From assembly GCA_034509755.1 (NCBI GenBank), contig CM067551.1, forward strand, positions 15,744,501-15,808,500: a stretch of DNA of 64,000 bases, read 5' to 3'. Origin of the DNA: Anisodus tanguticus (lineage: Eukaryota; Streptophyta; Magnoliopsida; Solanales; Solanaceae). Position numbers and translations under genes: made by a program. Each line of letters begins with the position of its first letter. Position 1 is the stretch's first letter. Below the pieces are notes generated by a model. The model had not been told where the DNA came from. It ran no database searches and was given only the letters and a program-made list of their open reading frames with translations. Below, in pieces: positions 57,648 to 64,000 of the stretch.

Positions 57648-58897
57648 TCAAAATGGTGGTGGTGGTGGTGGCGGTTGGTAGGGTGGGTATTGTGGAGGAT
57701 AACCAAAGTAGTGCTCTTGGTCGTCACTCATGGACCAACGGTGCACCAAAGAATTGAGTTAGTCGATATGGTGAGTCTCATAATTGTTTCGCTCCTGTAT
57801 ATATTGGTTTAAATTTTGATTCTGAGCATGATGCGATTGGATCATATATTGATTTTGTTGGATAATATAATCCAATCGATCATGAGTTCATTGGGTGTGA
57901 GAATCAATCAAACCACTAAGAGCCAAAAGAGGTGCATTACTACTATGTCCTGGATCAGCAACTTCACCCTCTGCATCGCCGTCATTATTCCACCGTTGGT
58001 GACGTTTTGGCTGGCATTGGTAGCTCTTTCTAAGAGGAGGTTGGTGCAGGGTCTAGATATCCACTGACTATTAATCGAGTGATAGGCTGTTGTACTCTTG
58101 CTTTCATATCACTGCTGCTTTCGGGTACCCCATGTATAGCACATAACGCAGTGATTAGCGACCCATGCCCCAAACCTGTTGTAGTTGTCAATCTGCATGT
58201 GAAAGATATACTATCTCTAACAGGCCGAACAACATCCACCTTGAACTCCTTCATTATTGCGTAAACCAATTTAATATGGTCCGTTGGTATATCTGAAAAA
58301 TGCATCGAAGGGATCAAATGGGCACTTACAAAGTACAACCACGCCCGAGCAACTTTGTTAAATTGATATCGATGCATACACTTGGGCTCGTGGTAGGTGT
58401 ATGTGCACCGAGCCCCTGGATATCCCACTGTTTCAGCAACCTCAACCCAATCAATCCTCGAGTGACTCCAAATAGTATATTCAACTTCTTCTTCTTCATC
58501 TACCTCAAAATTGGGGACCCCACACACAACGTTAATAGCATATGTCCCAACTAGCACATTTTTTCCACGTACAAAACATTTATTGTCTTCTTGTTCCGAA
58601 TAATTGGCATAGAACTCATAAACTATTGAGAGATTAGGTTTTGTCAAACGAGGATTTACAAATGCTCCCAACCTCTATCGTCAATCTTGCTCGGATTGGC
58701 TCATATACCTGATCTTCATATGGCTTATTTTGGAAGTCCATGCCCCTTTCTAGAACTAGAGAACGGGCGCATAGTCTGTTGTACCTATCTTGGGCCATTC
58801 TGTTAGCAAATCTTTTCTTATCATAATTGGCCATTGGTGGTGGATTTACGGGGCCCCGAGAGGAGGATGCCTTCTAAGTAGATCGTCGTGGACTCAT
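57648..58897 (-). pseudogene. Gypsy-A third ORF: putative plant transposon protein domain
   Basis: Read from about 58897 to the TGA at 57648-57650. 58834-58634 has KRFANRMAQDRYNRLCARSL; after a frameshift 58671-58030 has VYEFYANYSEQEDNKCFVRG, INVVCGVPNFEVDEEEEVEY and HLIPSMHFSDIPTDHIKLVY. This layout matches the 'putative plant transposon protein' domain found with plant retroelements. The tail (58030-57650) reads HDRLDYIIQQNQYMIQSH, a likely coiled coil, and ends in a Pro run encoded by the GGT repeat at 57656-57672. A TAG early (about codon 8), a frameshift near 58650 and more breaks near 58030 and 57745 inactivate it. Function is unknown; the position equals that of the env-like ORF of Athila elements. 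Confidence 0.75.
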
Positions 58898-59845
58898 TAA
58901 GACCCATCAAAACTTTAAAGTTTTCTACAAAAAATCCGGCAACACCTCCCCTTATTATTCACTTCCAAAAATAACTCAACTCAACAAAAATACAACTCAA
59001 TCAATCCACACTATCAATAATCACAGTACAAACACTCCACAATATCAATATTCTCCACAAGAACACAATCAACTCTCCCAGACTTAGATTTCCTCCAATG
59101 TCATAAAAGAAATCACAAAATTTCTCAAAGCTTGAATGCAATACTTACATTATGGAGAGAGACCTCAGGTGATGCTTCATTGCCAAAAGTATTGAAGATT
59201 TAAAGAACCTATGGAAGAATTTTTGAAGGATTGGGATTTTAGGGTTTGGAAAAGGGGATTTAGGGAAAATGTGAATTTAGAATCAATGGAAGAAATGAGA
59301 AGAGAGAAGAGTTTTTGTGGTGAGAGAAGCTTGAAATCGAAAAAAAAACAATGGGGGTCTTGGTTGGGGTCGAAGAAGGAGGGTGGCTGGTGGGTTATGT
59401 GTTTTGGTGATTTGGGGACAATGATAAAAGGTAGGGTTTTTAAAATGAAATCCTGAAGTGGCGCCGCGACTCAGTCCAGATAGTGCCGCGGCGCGAATAA
59501 TTTTGACCCATGCGCCACGACTCTTCCACTGGCGTCGCGGCTCTTCAAACCAAAATTGTTTAGACCTTTCTGCCTCAATGGCGCTGCGCTCTTCCACGCT
59601 TGCGCCGCGGCTTCAAAATAAAAAACTGTTTAGACCTTTCGGCCTCCATGGCGCCGCGGCTCGGATGGAAGCGTCGTGGCACCTGGGAGCTCCCATTTTT
59701 TTTCACGATTTCAAATGAGCCGCGACTTTTTTTTTTTTTTTTAAATGAAGATGAGAAATCGAAAAAAAACAAAACAATTAAAATATTGGGATGCCTCCCA
59801 ATGGCGTTGTCATTAACGTCATTTAACCGGACGCTGAACTCCTCT
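58898..59845. other. Spacer between pol and third ORF with GC-rich repeats
   Basis: The part 59457-59690 contains GCGCCGCGGC and variants at least six times, with a ~90 bp imperfect tandem repeat around CTGTTTAGACCTTTCGGCCT (59557 and 59625). ORFs on both strands through 59211-59772 share this sequence in conflicting frames and are not credible genes. The rest (58898-59456 and 59700-59845) is AT-rich and unremarkable. Confidence 0.65.
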
Positions 59846-60878
59846 TCAGATGGACTTCAAGAGGATAAGAGACTTGGCTTGATCAATAGGATCACCCAAG
59901 TATGGGTTCAACCGCTGACCGTTGACTTTGAATGTTGAGCCATTCTTTCTTTGCACTTCAACGGAGCTATATGGAAAAACTTTCACCACAGTAAAAGGAC
60001 CCAACCATCTGGACTTCAGCTTGCCTGGAAATAGTCTCAACCTTAAATTGAATATAAGTACATGTTGTCCGGGTTGAAAATATTTTCGAATCAAGTGCTT
60101 GTCATGCCATGCCTTAGTGCGCTCCTTGTAAATCTTGGCATTCTCGTAGGCTTCATTCCGGAACTCATCTAGCTCGTTCAATTGCAGTAGCCTATTCTGT
60201 CCCGCAGCACTCTCATCCAAATTCAGCTTCCTCATGGCCCAGTACGCTCGATGCTCCAGCTTAACTAGTAAGTGACAGGCCTTTCCAAAAACCAACCTAT
60301 AAGGACATTCTTATAGGAGTTTTGAATGTCGTCCTATAATCCCAAAACGCATCATCAAGTTTCTTAGACCAATTTTTCCTAGAACTATCCACCGTCTTCT
60401 CAAGGATACTTTTCACTTCTCTGTTTGAAATTTCAGCTTGACCATTTGACCGAGGGTGATATGGAAAAGCAGTTCGGTCGTAGACTCCATATCGAGCAAG
60501 TAGAGTATCAAGTTTCTTGTTACAAAAATGACTACCTTCATCGCTAATGAGAGCTCGGAGAGTACCAAATCGTGTGAATATGTGCTTGTGCAGAAAGTTC
60601 AAGACCGTTTTACCATTATTCTCCTTTGTTGTTGCTGCTTCAACCCACTTAGACACATAGTCCACTGCTAACAAAATGAATTGATTATGGAAAGATGATG
60701 GAAAAGGGCCCATGAAGTCAATGCCCCAAACATCAAAGAGCTCAACCTCTAGGATCACATTAAGTGGCATTTCTTTCCTTCTTGATATGTTCATAGTGCG
60801 TTGACAATGATTACAAGCCTTTATAAAAACATTAGCATATTTGAACAAACTTGGCCAATAAAAGCCACTTTGAAACAC
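59846..60878 (-). pseudogene. Gypsy-A integrase
   Basis: 60878-60297 has the end of the zinc-binding region (ACNHCQRTMNISRRKEMPLN), GIDFMGPFPSSFHNQFILLA with the first Asp, ISDEGSHFCNKKLDTLLARY with the second Asp and YHPRSNGQAEISNREVKSIL with the Glu, so the DDE triad is complete. A frame break at about 60296 leads to 60295-59846 with the C-terminal part (VFGKACHLLVKLEHRAYWAM, KSRWLGPFTVVKVFPY, NPYLGDP), ending with the pol stop. One break in about 340 codons is mild compared with the other elements. Confidence 0.9.
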
Positions 60879-60959
60879 CTTAACATATGCCCTTGAAGCC
60901 CCAAAATGCCCACCACATTATAAAGTGTAACAATGGGTGAGAATTGAGTGCATTTCCTC

Positions 60960-61571
60960 CTCTGGTACACAACGTCGAATGACTTGATCAACACAATGCC
61001 TATAGAGAATAGGCTCTTCCCAATAATAGTGCTTCACATCAGAATAGAACTTTTTCAATTGTTGCCTTGACATCTCATGAGGCACAATCTTTGCTACCAG
61101 AAAATTTACATAATCAGCATATCAAGGTACCATCGAACTATCACTCACCCCAAAAAGCTGCTCATCGGGGAAGTGATCATTTATGTGCACCTCCTTGGCA
61201 TTCTGGCTCTCTTCCACCTCAAGTCTCGACAAATGATCTGCTATCACATTTTATGTTCCCTTCTTATCACGAATCTCCATATCAAACTCTTGTAACAGTA
61301 ATACCCATTGAATGAGACAGGGTTTTGCATCCTTCTTAGTCATCAAGTATTTGATAGCAGAATGGTCGGTGTACACAATTACCTTATTACCAATGAGATA
61401 CGGTCTTAACTTGTCAAATGCATACACTATGGCTAGCAACTCTTTCTCTGTTGTGGCATAATTCAATTGTGCATCATTGAGAGTTCTACTAGCATAATAA
61501 ATAGACCGAAATACCTTGTCAATTTGTTGCCCCAAAACTTCCCCCACTGCATAATCACTAGCATCGCACAT
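60960..61571 (-). pseudogene. Gypsy-A RNase H
   Basis: 61571-61251 reads MCDASDYAVGEVLGQ, YYASRTLNDAQLNYATTEKE and VYTDHSAIKYLMTKKDAKPC, containing the expected Asp, Glu and Asp. The following ~290 bases to the integrase are in broken frames (GSENQVADHLSRLE-type linker region near 61200-61240 visible only in part). Confidence 0.85.
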
Positions 61572-61621
61572 CAGTTCAAATGGGAGATCCTAGTTCGGTG
61601 CAACAACAATTAGTGCCGAAA

Positions 61622-62589
61622 TTAATTTCTAAGTGCCTTAAAAGCAATTAGGCACTCTTCATTAAAATCAAAGACAACACCATTCATCAACAAGACGGAA
61701 AGAAGCTTCGAAATTCTTGAGAAGTCTTTGATAAATCTTCTGTAGAACCCAGCATGCCCAAGAAAACTTCTAACCCCTTTCACTGACACTGAAGGTAGTA
61801 AATTCTCAATCGTGGAAATTTTAGCTCGGTCCACTTCAATGCCTCTACTCAAAATTTTATGGCCAAGAAAAATACACCCATTCACCATAAAATGGCACTT
61901 CTCCCAGTTTAGAACAAGATTGGTCTCTTCACACCGCTGCAACACTGCTTCCAAATGCTTCAAACACTCGTCAAAAGATGACCCAAAAGCTGAAAAATCA
62001 TCCATGAAAATCTCAATAGTTTTCTCTACCATGTCAGAAAATATGGCCATCATACATCGTTGGAAAGTAGCAGGAGCATTGCAAAGCCCAAATGGCATCC
62101 TTCGAAAGGAAACGTACCATAGGGACAAGTAAATGTAGTCTTATGTTGATCTTCTGGTGCAATGGAAATATGATGATACCCAGAATAACCATCCAAGAAA
62201 CAATATTAGCTATGGCCCGCTAGTCTGTCAAGCATTTGGTCCAGAAAAGGCAAGGGGAAATGGTCTTTCCTTGTTGCCTTGTTCAACTTGCGATAATCAA
62301 TGCAAATTATCCATCTCGTCACAGTTCTAGATGGAATAAGTTCATTCTTCTCATTCTTCACCACAGTCATACCACCCTTCTTAGGCACTACTTGCACTGG
62401 GCTCACCCATACACTATCAGAAATAGGGTAAATCACACCAACATCTAGCCATTTCAAAATTTCTTTCCTCACCGCTTCCTTCATAGTTGGGTTCAACCTT
62501 CTTTGAGCTTCAATTGAAGGCTTGCTCTCATCTTCTAAACATATTTTATGCATTACTGTAGAATGGCTTATCCATCTAATATCTACCAA
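61622..62589 (-). pseudogene. Gypsy-A reverse transcriptase
   Basis: 62589-62206 begins with the linker and reverse transcriptase start (KPSIEAQRRLNPTMKEAVRK, WVSPVQVVPKKGGMTVVKNE, CIDYRKLNKATRKDHFPLPF). A break near 62205-62130 is followed by 62128-61622 with RRMPFGLCNAPATFQRCMMA and the intact catalytic FMDDF (near 62000-62015), then the thumb and connection (SFLGHAGFYRRFIKDFSRIS). Confidence 0.9.
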
Positions 62590-62619
62590 TGTCCACTCAA
62601 TGGCAAGCTTGTGAGCCCT

Positions 62620-63345
62620 TTAGACTCTCAACAATTTTTCCACTTCCATATTAGACAGAAAAGCAGATATAATCACCGGTAAAGTTTCATTCTCACACAG
62701 ATAAATGTAGTGAAGATGATCTGGCAAAGTCTTCAACTCTAACACTGGAGGTTTCTCTATGGAAGGTAATGGACTTTCTGGAAATTTCCCCAACTCCTCA
62801 TAATTTTTTCTATAAAATGGCTCATAAGAATTCACCCACCTGACATACTCCATAAGCTCAACATCATCACTGTCATCTTCCTCACATTGTGTTAGCACCA
62901 CCTCAAGAGCGTCAGTACTCATGCTCTTTTCAGAAACAACCCCCTCAATCACATCAATTGAAAAATAATTGTCACTTGCTCTGTAACAAGATATCGACTT
63001 GAACACATTGAAAATCACATCTTCGCCCTGAACTCAGAGTCTCAACTCAATCTTCTGAACATCAATAAGTGCTTGACCCGTGGCTAAAAATGGTCTCCCA
63101 AGAATTATAGGCATATCAGCATCCTCTTCCATGTCAAAAATAATAAAGTCGGCAGGAAAATGAATTTGTCCACTTTAACTAACACATCTTCAATAATGCC
63201 CCATGGATGCTTCGCTGAACGGTCTGCCAACTGTAAAGTCACTGTTGTAGGCCTAGCTTCACCCACACCAAGTCTACGAAACACAGACAAAGGCATCAAA
63301 TTTATACTTGCCCCCCAAATCACACAAGGCATACTTGCATTCAAA
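62620..63345 (-). pseudogene. Gypsy-A protease and protease-RT linker
   Basis: 63344-63105 reads GASINLMPLSVFRRLGVGEA and TVTLQLADRSAKHPWGIIED, the aspartic protease core. The catalytic Asp motif is in another frame just upstream: the codons before the C run at 63311-63316 (plus strand) read Leu-Cys-Asp-Leu-Gly, so one extra base in that homopolymer breaks the frame at the active site. 63018-62620 is the linker with PPVLELKTLPDHLHYIYLCE, usual in this branch. Confidence 0.85.
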
Positions 63346-64000
63346 ATTCCCTATAATGCAGGGAATAGTGAAGCTCCCTGTATATCTCAACTTCTATGGA
63401 AGCTTCTTTTGCAAAATGGCGCTGCACTCTTCAGTTAAAGCCACAATTTCATAATCTCCCATCTTTCTATTTTTAGAGAGAATTTCCTTCATAAATTTCA
63501 CGTAGCTGGGCATTTGCTCTAGGGCTTCAACAAAGGGAATGTTGATGTGCAACTTCTTGAACACCTCTAAAACTTGGAAAATTATTTATCAAGAGAAATT
63601 TTCGAAAGTCTTTGAGGGTATGGAATTCTGATTTGAGGATCAACAATAGTCGTTGGTGGAGCCTTTTCTGTAATAGGGTGTTCTTCAGTAACCCCCTCTT
63701 TCTCTAAACCAGATATCTCTCCCAAGCCTTCATTCTTTTCAATATTCTTTTCAACAGGTGGTTGGGGTGCATACTGCTCAACTTGTTTACCACTTCTCAA
63801 AGCGATGGCCTGACACTGCTCCTTAGGGTTCACAACAGTATTGCTAGGCAGATTCTCTTAAGGTTTGTTATCAACATGCTTGCTAACTGCCCCACTTGTG
63901 TCTCTAAATTCCGAATAGAGGATCTTGTCTCTGTCATGAACTGAGTCTGGGTATTAGTGAGAGTCAACAAAGTGGTTTGCAATTCATTAGGATTATCTTG
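63346..64000 (-). pseudogene. Gypsy-A gag-protease junction, running off the window
   Basis: 63833-63582 reads NPKEQCQAIALRSGKQVEQY and IPYPQRLSKISLDK, the linker between gag and protease in Athila/Tat elements. Sequence to 64000 continues in broken frames (an ETQVGQLAN-like heptad region near 63880-63960). The capsid part of gag is outside the window. Confidence 0.8.

Larger units (their letters stand above)
55000..64000 (-). mobile_element. Gypsy-A: Athila-type gypsy element with third ORF, open at the right edge
   Basis: From right to left (minus strand): end of gag, protease, reverse transcriptase, RNase H, integrase, a spacer, a third ORF, a long 3' spacer with polypurine tracts, and the 3' LTR (55000-56306). 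The blocks ALRSGKQ, DQMLDRLAG and the protease-RT linker are typical of the Athila/Tat branch of gypsy elements; I favour Athila because of the extra ORF after pol. The element inserted in LTR-B of Gypsy-M; ATACT (54995-54999) is the expected left duplication. The 5' LTR and most of gag lie outside the window. Confidence 0.85.

Noticed and set aside
59211..59772. Several ORFs on both strands near the GC-rich repeats
   Set aside because: They overlap in conflicting frames and depend on tandem repeats in the Gypsy-A spacer.

Overview
This window is nuclear DNA from a flowering plant, and I think most likely from the nightshade family (Solanaceae). It is dominated by transposable elements. The evidence is Ty1/copia, Ty3/gypsy (Tekay/Del and Athila-type), hAT, Stowaway, Mutator-like and tRNA-derived SINE sequences, an intronless plant UDP-glycosyltransferase with a PSPG box, AT-rich spacers, and no bacterial operon structure. 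The family assignment rests on general familiarity with such repeats and is an inference. I find no tRNA, rRNA or CRISPR locus and only one host gene.

Layout. 1-6288: a minus-strand Copia element (Copia-1) cut by the left window edge and split by a 3.5 kb solo LTR (1073-4547, target duplication GAGAC). 6289-23136: about four tandem copies of a ~2.88 kb non-coding unit. Each copy carries different later insertions: Copia-1 at the left edge of unit 1; unrelated DNA with a short solo LTR, a Stowaway MITE and a SINE in unit 2; the complete Copia-2 (12932-18047) and a 1554 bp solo LTR (19279-20832) in unit 3; unit 4 is truncated. 23137-25247: spacer with a Mutator-like non-autonomous element. 25253-29676: Copia-3 (minus), which lacks the integrase core and has an aberrant inverted U3 end. 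30660-32077: the only host gene, a zeatin O-glucosyltransferase-like UGT (minus) broken by one frameshift. 32305-37324: Copia-4 (minus). 37603-41012: a complete but decayed hAT transposon with 8 bp target duplication. 41447-54999: two Tekay/Del gypsy elements in opposite orientation, one inserted in the other's integrase. 55000-64000: an Athila-type gypsy element (minus) inserted in the LTR of the previous one. It has an extra third ORF and runs past the right edge.

There is no gene network here. The window is a layered record of insertions: target-site duplications let most elements be delimited to the base and ordered in time. All coding regions seen are interrupted; the Athila-type pol is the least damaged. 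The most unusual features are the inverted-U3 end of Copia-3, the tandem 2.88 kb array used as an insertion chronometer, the head-to-head gypsy pair with a missing 5' LTR, the GC-palindrome motif shared by unrelated LTR elements, and the repeated polypurine tracts of the Athila-type element. I did not find a convincing new biochemical system.
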